Positions 7,283 to 14,719 of a stretch of 16,198 nt of DNA are shown in pieces. Within the stretch, counting starts at the first letter, position 1. The number at the start of each line of letters is the position of its first letter. The DNA comes from an uncultured Devosia sp. (GTDB taxonomy: Bacteria > Pseudomonadota > Alphaproteobacteria > Rhizobiales > Devosiaceae), in assembly GCA_946480655.1 (NCBI GenBank), contig CAMLKN010000025.1, forward strand, positions 1 to 16,198, given 5' to 3'. Below the pieces are notes generated by a model. It was given only the letters and a program-made list of their open reading frames with translations. It was not told the DNA's origin and did not search any database. A program made the translations under genes and the position numbers.

Positions 7283-7361
7283 CCGTCCTCGGGCTCGACC
7301 CGAGGACCACTGGAAACAAATGAGATGTTGCGAGTGGCCCTCGGGTCAGGCCCGAGGGCGG
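7283..7361. repeat. Inverted pair of palindromic repeats between fadE and fadJ
   Basis: The gap between fadE and fadJ holds two short palindromes. GTCCTCGGG / CCCGAGGAC (7285-7293 and 7299-7307) and GCCCTCGGG / CCCGAGGGC (7337-7345 and 7351-7359) each form a perfect 9-bp stem with a 5-base loop. The 29-base units 7283-7311 and 7333-7361 are also inverted copies of each other with four mismatches, separated by about 21 bases. The core CCTCGGG-loop-CCCGAGG is a wording I know as widespread between genes of Hyphomicrobiales. This is a BIME-like composite repeat, and it may stabilise the upstream message or reduce read-through into fadJ. Confidence 0.7.
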
Positions 7362-7422
7362 TGCGGTGGGTGCAATGGCACCCGATGAACAACAGCGGCG
7401 CAAAGCCGGGAATGAGGAAACC

Positions 7423-9384
7423 ATGATCGCCCCACAGGCAACCGAGACCAAGCACTGGAGCTTCCACACCGATCTCGAAAAGATCGGCTGGCTGACGATC
7501 AATACGCCGGGCGCCTCGGTCAACACGCTGAGCCGCGAAGCCATCATGGAGCTCGAAACGCTGGTGGCGCGGTTCGAGGACCTGGCCAGTTCCGGGGAAC
7601 TGGCGGGCGTCGTGATCCTCTCGGGCAAGGATTCCGGCTTCATCGCCGGGGCCGACGTGTCCGAATTTGACGCCATGAGCGACTTTTCGGTCCTGCCGGA
7701 GGCGCTGCGGCGGACCCATGCGCTGTTCGCGCGCATCGAGGCGCTCAAGGTGCCGGTCGTGGCGGGCATCCATGGCTTCTGTCTCGGCGGTGGGCTGGAA
7801 CTGGCCTTGGCCTGCCACTATCGCATTGCCGTCAATGACGAAAAGACCAAGATCGGCTTCCCGGAAGTCAATCTGGGCATCTTTCCCGGCTTTGGCGGCA
7901 CCGGCCGCTCGATCCGCCAGGCAGGGCCGGTCGACGCCATGCAGATCATGCTGACGGGCAAGGTGCTCAAGGCCGGGGCGGCGCGCGGCCTCAACCTTGT
8001 CGACAAGCTGGTGCGTCATCGCGACATGCTGCGCTGGGAGGGCCGCAAGGCGGTGCTGGCCAGGAAGAAATCCAGCGAAGCACCGGCAATGAAGAAGGCG
8101 GCGGCGCTGCCGCTGGTGCGCGAAGCCATTGCCAACCAGATGCGCAAGCAGGTGGGCAAGAAGGCCCGCAAGGAACACTATCCGGCGCCCTATGCGCTGA
8201 TCGACCTCTTCGAGAAGCACGGCAATGACTGGCGGGCGATGATCCGCGGCGAGATCGACGGTTTCGTGCCGCTCATGGGTTCGCCAACGGCCACCAACCT
8301 CAGGCGCGTGTTCTTCCTTTCCGAAGGACTCAAGAAGCAGGGCCTCAAGGGCGCGAAGTTCTCGCGCGTGCATGTCATCGGTGCCGGTGTCATGGGCGGC
8401 GACATTGCCGCCTGGTGCGCCTATCGCGGCATGAGCGTCACCCTGCAGGATCTCGACATGGCGCGCATCCAGCCCGCCCTCGACCGCGCCAAGGGGCTGT
8501 TCAAGAAACGCTACAAGAAGAAGCGCGAAGTCGACGCGGCCATGCTGCGGCTCAACGCAGACCCCGCCGGTACGGGCGTTGCCCGCGCCGACGTGATCAT
8601 CGAAGCGGTGGTGGAAAAGCTCGAGGTCAAGCAGGCGATCTTCAGCGGGATCGAGGGCAAGATGAAGCCGGGCGCCATCATGGCGACCAATACCTCGTCC
8701 ATCGAACTCGAACGCATTGCCGAGGCCCTCAAGGACCCGGCGCGGCTCATTGGTCTCCACTTCTTCAATCCGGTGGCGCAGCTGCCGCTGGTGGAGGTGA
8801 TCCGCTCCAGGTTCAACACCGATGAAGAGATCGGCAAGGGTGCCAGCTTCGCTCAGGCCATCGGCAAGTCGCCGGTGGTGGTGAAGTCCGCGCCGGGCTT
8901 CCTCGTCAACCGGGTGCTCATGCCCTACATGCTGGGCGCGGTGGAGCGGGTGGAAAAGGGCGAGAGCAAGGAATTGCTCGATGCTGCCGCCGTGGCCTTC
9001 GGCATGCCGATGGGGCCCATCGAGCTGATGGACACAGTCGGCCTCGATGTCGGCAAGTCGGTGGCGACCGAACTGGGCCATTCCGTGCCGGAAGGCAGCC
9101 AGTTCGCGCGGCTGATCGCGGAAGGCAAGCTCGGGCGCAAGACTGGCGAAGGCTTCTACAAGTGGGAGAAGGGCAAGGCCGTCAAGGGCGAGACGCCCCA
9201 GCATGCGGACCTGGCTGGGTTGGGCCGCGAGCTGGTCAAGCCGCTGGTCGACATGACCGAAGTGGTGGTGAGCGAAGGCGTTGTCGCCTCGCCGGAACTG
9301 GCCGATATCGGCGTCATCATGGGCACCGGATTTGCCCCCTTCCTCGGTGGGCCGATGAAGGCCCGTGCCGATGGCCGTGCGTAA
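7423..9384 (+). CDS. fadJ: Bifunctional enoyl-CoA hydratase / 3-hydroxyacyl-CoA dehydrogenase, FadJ type
   Basis: 653-residue multifunctional beta-oxidation enzyme that hydrates enoyl-CoA and oxidises the 3-hydroxyacyl-CoA with NAD+. The N-terminal crotonase domain has GFIAGADVSEF, GGGLELALACH with E126, and GFPEVNLGIFPGFGG with E148; these two glutamates match the catalytic pair of E. coli FadB, with the spacing seen in FadJ. The dehydrogenase half has the NAD loop GAGVMGG (320-326), TNTSSIELERIAEAL, GLHFFNPVAQLPLVEVI with catalytic H446, and APGFLVNR. The protein ends shortly after GTGFAPFLGGP, lacking roughly 45 residues present in E. coli FadB and FadJ. The thiolase follows after 15 bases, so no lost exon-like remnant is hidden there. 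I chose ATG 7423 because GAGGAAA precedes it; the frame extends to 7366 through the repeat tail. It likely works as a complex with the thiolase next door. Confidence 0.9.
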   Translation: MIAPQATETKHWSFHTDLEKIGWLTINTPGASVNTLSREAIMELETLVARFEDLASSGELAGVVILSGKDSGFIAGADVSEFDAMSDFSVLPEALRRTHALFARIEALKVPVVAGIHGFCLGGGLELALACHYRIAVNDEKTKIGFPEVNLGIFPGFGGTGRSIRQAGPVDAMQIMLTGKVLKAGAARGLNLVDKLVRHRDMLRWEGRKAVLARKKSSEAPAMKKAAALPLVREAIANQMRKQVGKKARKEHYPAPYALIDLFEKHGNDWRAMIRGEIDGFVPLMGSPTATNLRRVFFLSEGLKKQGLKGAKFSRVHVIGAGVMGGDIAAWCAYRGMSVTLQDLDMARIQPALDRAKGLFKKRYKKKREVDAAMLRLNADPAGTGVARADVIIEAVVEKLEVKQAIFSGIEGKMKPGAIMATNTSSIELERIAEALKDPARLIGLHFFNPVAQLPLVEVIRSRFNTDEEIGKGASFAQAIGKSPVVVKSAPGFLVNRVLMPYMLGAVERVEKGESKELLDAAAVAFGMPMGPIELMDTVGLDVGKSVATELGHSVPEGSQFARLIAEGKLGRKTGEGFYKWEKGKAVKGETPQHADLAGLGRELVKPLVDMTEVVVSEGVVASPELADIGVIMGTGFAPFLGGPMKARADGRA

Positions 9385-9399
9385 GAGGAGAACAAGAAC

Positions 9400-10683
9400 A
9401 TGACCGAACTCAAGCGCGTTGCCATTGTCGGCTCGGCCCGCATTCCCTTCGCCCGCGGCGGCACGGCCTATGCGGATGAAACCAATCTCTCCATGCTCGG
9501 CACGGTGCTGGGCGGCCTGGCCGACAAGTTTGGCTTGAAAGGCGAGAAGGTGGATGAGGTGATCGCGGGCGCCGTGATCAACCACTCCCGCGACTTCAAC
9601 CTCGCTCGCGAGGCCCTGCTCGATGCCGGCTTCTCGCCGCGTACGCCGGGCACGACCATGCAGATCGCCTGTGGCACAAGCTTGCAGGCGGCCCTGGTGC
9701 TGGCCGGCAAGATTGCCTCGGGCCAGATCGAGAGCGGCATTGCCGCCGGTTCAGACACGGTCTCCGACAGCCCCATCGTCTTCGGGCCGAAATTCCAGCA
9801 CCGGCTGCTCGACGCCAATGCGGCCAAGACCACGGGCGACAAGGTCAAGGCCTTCACCAAGGGCTTTTCCTTCGGCGAACTGACCCCGGTGGCGCCCTCG
9901 GTCAACGAGCCGCGCACCGGGCTGTCCATGGGCCAGCATTGCGAATTGATGGCCAAGGAATGGGGCATAACCCGCGCCGAACAGGATGCCCTGGCCGTCG
10001 CCAGCCACCGCAATGCCGCGGCGGCCTATGACGAAGGCTTCCACGATGACCTCTTGGTGCAGTGCGCGGGCCTCGTGCGCGACAACAATGTCCGTGCCGA
10101 TGCCAATATGGAAAAGATGGCGACGCTGAAACCGGCCTTCGACAAGACCTCGGGGCTCGGGACCCTGACGGCCGGCAATTCGACGCCATTGACCGATGGC
10201 GCCTCGGGTGTGCTGCTGGCGAGCGAGGAGTGGGCGAAAGCGCGCGGCCTGCCGATCCTGGCCTATCTCACCACGGGAAGGGTGGCGGGCAATGACTTTG
10301 CCCATGGCGAGGGCCTTCTCATGGCCCCGACTATTGCGGTCAGTGAAATGCTCGAAAAGGCTGGGCTCGGCTTTGCCGATATCGACTATTTCGAGCTGCA
10401 CGAGGCCTTCGCGGCGCAGGTCCTGTGCACGCTCAAGGCCTGGAAGGACCCGGCCTATTGCAAGGACGTCCTGGGGCGCGACTCGGTGCTGGGCGAGGTC
10501 GATCCGGCCAAGATCAACGTCAAGGGGTCGAGCCTCGCCTATGGCCATCCCTTTGCCGCGACCGGCGCGCGCATCCTCGGGCTCACCGCCAAGCTCCTCA
10601 GCGGCCAGGCCAACAAGCGGGCGCTGATTTCGGTGTGCACGGCCGGTGGCATGGGCGTCGCGGCTCTGGTAGAAAGCGCTTGA
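9400..10683 (+). CDS. fadI: Acetyl-CoA C-acyltransferase (thiolase), FadI type
   Basis: 427-residue thiolase that cleaves 3-ketoacyl-CoA to acetyl-CoA and a shortened acyl-CoA, the last step of beta-oxidation. The nucleophile is C91 in MQIACGTSLQAA. The other catalytic motifs are H334 in FELHEAFAAQ, H383 in GHPFAATGARI and C413 in SVCTAGGMGVA. All four are present, so it should be active. The length is nearer to E. coli FadI (about 436) than FadA (about 387), which matches the FadJ-type partner upstream. GAGGAG at 9386-9391, directly after the fadJ stop, serves as its ribosome binding site. Its stop shares one base with the next small gene (TGATG). It is the likely beta subunit of an alpha2beta2-style trifunctional complex with the hydratase/dehydrogenase, as known for FadIJ. 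Confidence 0.92.
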   Translation: MTELKRVAIVGSARIPFARGGTAYADETNLSMLGTVLGGLADKFGLKGEKVDEVIAGAVINHSRDFNLAREALLDAGFSPRTPGTTMQIACGTSLQAALVLAGKIASGQIESGIAAGSDTVSDSPIVFGPKFQHRLLDANAAKTTGDKVKAFTKGFSFGELTPVAPSVNEPRTGLSMGQHCELMAKEWGITRAEQDALAVASHRNAAAAYDEGFHDDLLVQCAGLVRDNNVRADANMEKMATLKPAFDKTSGLGTLTAGNSTPLTDGASGVLLASEEWAKARGLPILAYLTTGRVAGNDFAHGEGLLMAPTIAVSEMLEKAGLGFADIDYFELHEAFAAQVLCTLKAWKDPAYCKDVLGRDSVLGEVDPAKINVKGSSLAYGHPFAATGARILGLTAKLLSGQANKRALISVCTAGGMGVAALVESA

Positions 10684-10841
10684 TGAGCGACAATGTCATA
10701 AAGTTTCGTCGACCCGAGAAGAAGCCGGAGCCCAAGAAGGAGCGGCAAAGGGGGGGCATGCCCCGCTGGCTGCCCTTCGTTGCGCTGTTCGCCCTGGCCC
10801 TCATCATCTTTTTTGTGCAACGCGGAATGAGCCCCGCCTAA
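10683..10841 (+). CDS. Small single-span membrane protein, last gene of fad operon
   Basis: 52-residue protein with start ATG 10683, sharing one base with the thiolase stop (TGATG), so translation is coupled by re-initiation. Residues 1-28 are highly charged and basic (SDNVIKFRRPEKKPEPKKER). Residues 30-45 (LPFVALFALALIIFFV) form one transmembrane helix, and only a short tail, QRGMSPA, follows. The positive-inside rule puts the basic part in the cytoplasm. The DNVIKFRRP opening resembles small uncharacterised alphaproteobacterial proteins. No function is known to me. Coupling to fadI suggests it might tether or organise the beta-oxidation enzymes at the membrane where FadE sits, but this is conjecture. 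It could also simply be a constitutive small protein carried along. Confidence 0.75.
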   Translation: MSDNVIKFRRPEKKPEPKKERQRGGMPRWLPFVALFALALIIFFVQRGMSPA

Positions 10842-10860
10842 TCTTCCGTGCTGGAAGATT
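10840..10860 (+). terminator. Possible terminator hairpin of fad operon
   Basis: AATCTTCC (10840-10847) and GGAAGATT (10853-10860) form a perfect 8-bp stem with loop GTGCT, beginning inside the stop codon of the small membrane protein gene. Only TTT counting the stem end follows, so it is a weak intrinsic terminator at best. Its place at the operon end is the main support. Confidence 0.4.
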
Positions 10861-11152
10861 TAGGACGAGCTTGCGCCGTTGTATGGCAGTTTTGGCGAAG
10901 ATTAGTATCTGAATCCACCATTTTGGATGGACCTAAAAATTCGTGCTCCGAAGCTCGCTTCGGAGAGGATGTCCACAATGGTACTTTCGATGACGTTTAG
11001 GTCAATCTTTCGCTTGTCAGTAGACGGAATTGCGTAATACCGTCCACCAATCTTGACCGGCGGGTAAAAACTACCGGCAATGAAAAGTGCTGCTCGGAAT
11101 GAAGCAGCCAGTCAGAGAAACGCCGAGAATTCCACAAGGAGATGGGACGAGA
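10861..11152 (+). other. AT-richer oppA leader with several inverted repeats, no gene seen
   Basis: About 290 bases without a convincing coding frame, visibly lower in GC than its surroundings. Inverted repeats seen: CTCCGAAG / CTTCGGAG (10946-10953 and 10958-10965, perfect); GACGGAATT / AATACCGTC (11023-11031 and 11036-11044, one mismatch); GCTGCT / AGCAGC (11089-11094 and 11103-11108). Longer-range arms GACCTAAA / TTTAGGTC (10930-10937 and 10996-11003) and CCATTTTGGA / TCCACAATGG (10918-10927 and 10972-10981) could compete for pairing around the first hairpin. Promoter candidates are weak: TTGTAT-18-TAGTAT (10879-10908) or TTGTCA-15-TAATAC (11014-11040). The oppA promoter must lie here, and a structured leader or small RNA is possible but unproven. 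Confidence 0.45.
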
Positions 11153-12769
11153 ATGAAACTGATGCAAACGCTGACTGCGGTAGCGACTGCAGGCCTGATG
11201 GCAACGCTGATGACCAGCGCCGCCTCGGCTGTGACGCTGAACGTGATGAACGGTTCCGAACCGGGCTCCATCGACCCGCATCAGGCTTCCGGCGACTGGG
11301 AAAACCGCATCATCGGCGACTATATCGAAGGCCTGATGACGGAAGACGCCAATGCCGAAGCCATTCCCGGCCAGGCCGAGAGCTACACCGTCTCCGAAGA
11401 CGGCCTCGTCTACACCTTCACCCTGCGTGACGGTATCCAGTGGTCCGACGGCACCCCGGTGACCGCCGGCGACTTCGTCTTCGCCTTCCAGCGCCTGTTC
11501 GACCCCGCGACCGCCTCGGACTATGCGTACCTGCAGTATCCGATCAAGAACGGTTCCGAGATCGCCGACGGCAGCGTCACCGATTTCAACGAGCTGGGCG
11601 TCAAGGCCCTCGACGACAAGACCGTCGAAATCACCCTCGAAGGTCCGACCCCGTTCTTCCTGCAGGCGCTGACCCACTACACCGCCTATCCCGTGCCCAA
11701 GCATGTGATCGAAGAGCACGGCAACGACTGGACCCAGGTCGAGAACATCGTCTCGAACGGCCCCTATACGCCGGTCGAGTGGGTTCCGGGCAGCTACATC
11801 AAGTCGGTCAAGTCCGAGACCTACTGGGATGCCGCCAATGTCCAGATCGACGAAGTGAACTACTTCGTGCAGGACGACCTCGCAGCGGCGCTGTCGCGCT
11901 ACCGCGCCGGTGAATATGACATCCTGACCGACATTCCGTCCGACCAGGCCCAGTGGATCAAGGAAAACCTGCCGGGCCAGGACTACTTCGCTCCGTTCCT
12001 CGGCATCTACTACTACGTGATCAACCAGGAAAAAGAGCCCTTCGACAATGCGGACGTCCGCAAGGCCCTGTCCATGTCGATCAACCGCGACGTGATCGGT
12101 CCGGACGTGCTCGGCACCGGCGAAGTGCCGGCCTATGGCTGGGTGCCGGAAGGTACTGCCAACTATGAAGGCGTCGAACCCTACAAGCCGGAATGGATCG
12201 GCCTTTCCTATGAAGAGCGCGTGGCGGAAGCCAAGGCGATCATGGAAGGCCTGGGCTACACTTCGTCCAGCCCCCTCGCTGTGCAGCTCAAGTACAACAC
12301 CAACGACAACCACCAGCGCATCGCTGTCGCGATCTCGGCCATGTGGGAACAGATCGGTGTGAAGACCGAGCTCTTCAACTCGGAAACCGCCGTGCACTAT
12401 GACAGCCTGCGCGCCGGCGACTTCGAGATCGGCCGTGCCGGCTGGCTGCTCGACTACTCGGATCCGTCCAACACGCTCGACCTGCTGCGCAGCGGCATCG
12501 AGCAGGAAGGCACGATGAACTGGGGCAATAACTACGGCCGCTATTCGAACGAAGAGTTCGACGCGCTGATGGACCAGGCCACGACCGAGCAGGACCTCGT
12601 GGCCCGCGCCGCGCTGCTTGGCCAGGCCGAAAAGATCGCGATGGACGAAACCGCTGCCTTCCCGATCTACTGGTACATTGCCCAGAACGTGGTCTCGCCG
12701 AAGGTGACCGGCTTCGTGAACAACGCGTCGGACATTCACCGCACGCGCTGGCTGACCAAGTCCGAGTAA
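11153..12769 (+). CDS. oppA: Peptide ABC transporter substrate-binding protein
   Basis: 538-residue periplasmic binding protein of the SBP_bac_5 family (OppA/DppA/MppA). Residues 1-26 are a Sec signal peptide, MKLMQTLTAVATAGLMATLM followed by TSAASA, with likely cleavage before VTLNV. There is no lipobox cysteine, so it should be a soluble periplasmic protein. The mature protein opens with the family pattern NVMNGSEPGSIDPH and contains YTFTLRDGIQWSDGTPVTAGDF, a family hallmark. E. coli OppA is about 543 residues. ATG 11153 was chosen because it begins the signal peptide and AAGGAG lies at 11136-11141. The frame is open back to 11087, but that part carries leader sequence. It delivers oligopeptides to the permease encoded downstream. 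Exact ligand (peptide, murein peptide or opine-like compound) cannot be told from sequence. Confidence 0.92.
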   Translation: MKLMQTLTAVATAGLMATLMTSAASAVTLNVMNGSEPGSIDPHQASGDWENRIIGDYIEGLMTEDANAEAIPGQAESYTVSEDGLVYTFTLRDGIQWSDGTPVTAGDFVFAFQRLFDPATASDYAYLQYPIKNGSEIADGSVTDFNELGVKALDDKTVEITLEGPTPFFLQALTHYTAYPVPKHVIEEHGNDWTQVENIVSNGPYTPVEWVPGSYIKSVKSETYWDAANVQIDEVNYFVQDDLAAALSRYRAGEYDILTDIPSDQAQWIKENLPGQDYFAPFLGIYYYVINQEKEPFDNADVRKALSMSINRDVIGPDVLGTGEVPAYGWVPEGTANYEGVEPYKPEWIGLSYEERVAEAKAIMEGLGYTSSSPLAVQLKYNTNDNHQRIAVAISAMWEQIGVKTELFNSETAVHYDSLRAGDFEIGRAGWLLDYSDPSNTLDLLRSGIEQEGTMNWGNNYGRYSNEEFDALMDQATTEQDLVARAALLGQAEKIAMDETAAFPIYWYIAQNVVSPKVTGFVNNASDIHRTRWLTKSE

Positions 12770-12786
12770 ACACGTAACGTCCCGCG

Positions 12787-12821
12787 GCGTCGCCCCTTGG
12801 GAGGGGCGGCGCTGCTTTTTT
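12787..12821 (+). terminator. Intrinsic terminator between oppA and oppB
   Basis: GCGTCGCCCC (12787-12796) pairs with GGGGCGGCGC (12803-12812), a 10-bp stem with one G-U pair and loop TTGGGA. A run of six T follows at 12816-12821. It begins 17 bases after the oppA stop, and oppB follows on the same strand 56 bases later. Partial read-through would give high oppA and lower permease expression. Confidence 0.8.
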
Positions 12822-12877
12822 GTCCGCCCGATGGCGCCTGAAACAACGGCGCGGCGGACACCTGAAAGGTCCGGCTC

Positions 12878-13801
12878 ATGTTTGGATATGTGACGCGGCG
12901 CGTGCTATCGGCCATTCCGATCGCACTGATTGCCGTTACAGCCTGTTTCTTCATCCTGCGGCTTGCGCCCGGCGGTCCCTTCGACGGTGAGCGCGCGCTC
13001 CCGCCCACGACGCTGGCCAACCTGCGGGCGCACTACAATCTCGACCTGCCACTGATCCAGCAGTACTTCATCTATGTGGGACGCTTGCTGCAGGGCGATT
13101 TCGGCCCGTCAATGGTCTACAACGACTTCACCGTCGCCCAGATGCTGTGGATCGGCCTGCCCTTCACGCTGATGCTGGGCTTCTCGGCTTTCATCATCGG
13201 CACGATCGTCGGCCTCATTGCCGGTGCCATCAGTGCGGTGAACCAGAACAAGCTGCCCGACTATGTGCTGGTCATGCTGGTCATGGTGGGCCTCGTGGTC
13301 CCCAACTTCCTGATGGCTGCTATCCTGCAGCTGGTCTTCGGCGTTTATCTCGACTGGGTGCCGGCCGGTGGCTGGCAGAACGGGTCGATCCCCCATCTCA
13401 TCCTGCCCGTCCTGGTGCTGGTCCTGCCCCATGCCGGGCGCACGGCGCGGCTGATGCGCGGCTCGATGATCGAGGTCCTGGGCAGCAATTATGTCCGCAC
13501 GGCCAAGGCCAAGGGCCTGGGCCAGCGCCTGATCCTGGCGCGCCACGCCATCAAGCCGGCGCTGCTGCCGGTCGTGTCCTATCTCGGACCCGGCCTCAGC
13601 TACCTGCTGACCGGGTCGCTGGTCGTCGAGCAGATCTTCGCGCTGCCCGGCATCGGCAAGTACTTCATCAGCGCCGCCCTCAACCGCGACTACGGGCTCG
13701 TGCTGGGCACTACCATTCTCTACATGTTCATCATCCTTCTGGTGAACCTCCTGGTCGACGTCATCTATGCCTGGCTCGACCCCAAGGTGAGGTACAAATA
13801 A
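12878..13801 (+). CDS. oppB: Oligopeptide ABC transporter permease
   Basis: 307-residue inner-membrane permease of the BPD_transp_1 family, one half of the translocation pore. Six transmembrane segments can be seen, at about residues 9-30, 95-120, 128-152, 170-186, 228-252 and 275-299. The EAA coupling loop that contacts the ATPases lies at about 205-235 (NYVRTAKAKGLGQRLILARH). The N-terminal MFGYVTRRVLSAIPIALI and the GGPFD motif are typical of OppB/DppB. ATG 12878 follows GAAAGG with an 8-base gap. Its stop shares one base with the oppC start (TAATG), so the two pore halves are translated together. Confidence 0.93.
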   Translation: MFGYVTRRVLSAIPIALIAVTACFFILRLAPGGPFDGERALPPTTLANLRAHYNLDLPLIQQYFIYVGRLLQGDFGPSMVYNDFTVAQMLWIGLPFTLMLGFSAFIIGTIVGLIAGAISAVNQNKLPDYVLVMLVMVGLVVPNFLMAAILQLVFGVYLDWVPAGGWQNGSIPHLILPVLVLVLPHAGRTARLMRGSMIEVLGSNYVRTAKAKGLGQRLILARHAIKPALLPVVSYLGPGLSYLLTGSLVVEQIFALPGIGKYFISAALNRDYGLVLGTTILYMFIILLVNLLVDVIYAWLDPKVRYK

Positions 13802-14718
13802 TGGCGGGACTGACTGGCAAGGACGCCATTCTCACCGACTATGCGCGCAAGCTGGAAGCCGAGGCGCCCAAGGGGCGTTCGCTCACCCAGGACGCGTTTC
13901 GCCGGCTCGTGCGCAACAAGGCGGCGCTCATCTCGATCGGCGTCGTGATCTTCATCGTGCTGTTTGCGTTCGTGGGCCCGTATCTGCTGCCCTGGACCTA
14001 TGACAAGATCGACTGGTCCAATATCCGCAAGCCGCCCAATTTCGAGGCCGGGCACTATGCGGGCACCGACCAGAACGGCCGCGACATGCTGGCCCGCATC
14101 ATGCAGGGCACGCAGATGAGCCTGGTGGTGGCGTTTGTCGCCACCATGGTTTCGGTGTTCATCGGCGTCTGCTACGGCGCCATTGCCGGCTATTTCGGTG
14201 GCCGGGTCGACGCGATCATGATGCGCTTCGTCGATATCATGTATGCGCTGCCCTATATCCTGTTCGTCATCATCCTGGTGGTGATCTTCGGGCGCAATCC
14301 GATCCTGCTGTTCGTCGGCATCGGTTGCCTCGAATGGCTCACCATGGCGCGCATCGTGCGGGGGCAGACGCTCTCGATCAAGGAGCGCGAATTCGTGGAA
14401 GCGGCACGGGCCAGCGGCGCCAAGCCCTGGACCATCATCTTCCGCCACATCGTGCCCAACCTCACCGGGCCGGTGGTGATCTACGCCACGCTGACCATTC
14501 CGGAAATCATCATCACCGAGAGCTTCCTGTCCTATCTTGGCCTGGGCGTGCAGGAGCCGCAGACCTCGCTCGGCACCCTGATTTCGCAGGGTTCGGAAGT
14601 CGCGGTGGCGCTGCCCTGGATGCTGCTGGCACCTGCCGTGGTTCTGGTCGCCATGCTGATGGCCTTTACCTATCTGGGCGACGGCCTGCGCGACGCGCTC
14701 GACCCCAAGGATCGCTGA
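13801..14718 (+). CDS. oppC: Oligopeptide ABC transporter permease
   Basis: 305-residue second pore subunit. Residues 1-40 are a cytoplasmic N-terminal segment of the OppC_N type (RSLTQDAFRRLVRNKAALIS), followed by the first membrane span at about 42-63. The periplasmic stretch HYAGTDQNGRDMLARIMQGT is a hallmark of OppC/DppC proteins. The EAA loop is at about 198-221 (EFVEAARASGAKPWTIIFRH), and the C-terminus carries YLGDGLRDALDPK, the family ending. ATG 13801 overlaps the oppB stop by one base. oppD starts one base after its stop. The length is normal. Confidence 0.93.
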   Translation: MAGLTGKDAILTDYARKLEAEAPKGRSLTQDAFRRLVRNKAALISIGVVIFIVLFAFVGPYLLPWTYDKIDWSNIRKPPNFEAGHYAGTDQNGRDMLARIMQGTQMSLVVAFVATMVSVFIGVCYGAIAGYFGGRVDAIMMRFVDIMYALPYILFVIILVVIFGRNPILLFVGIGCLEWLTMARIVRGQTLSIKEREFVEAARASGAKPWTIIFRHIVPNLTGPVVIYATLTIPEIIITESFLSYLGLGVQEPQTSLGTLISQGSEVAVALPWMLLAPAVVLVAMLMAFTYLGDGLRDALDPKDR

Positions 14719-14719
14719 C

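Noticed and set aside
7366..7422. Upstream GTG start of FadJ
   Set aside because: No ribosome binding site is in place and the extra 19 residues are outside the crotonase fold; ATG 7423 has GAGGAAA before it.
4713..7769. 1018-codon open frame on the minus strand opposite fadE and the start of fadJ
   Set aside because: Its translation is rich in His, Arg, Gly and Asp with no recognisable domain. It mirrors the strongly GC-biased third positions of the real genes and has no credible start signal.
7231..9585. 784-codon minus-strand open frame opposite fadJ
   Set aside because: Same composition artefact; fadJ on the other strand has all catalytic motifs and proper ribosome binding.
10425..10682. 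Longer version of the small membrane protein starting inside fadI
   Set aside because: The added 86 residues are an off-frame reading of the thiolase gene; ATG 10683 is coupled to the fadI stop.
10997..12739. 580-codon minus-strand open frame opposite oppA
   Set aside because: Shadow of oppA, which has a signal peptide and family motifs; the minus frame has no domain signature.
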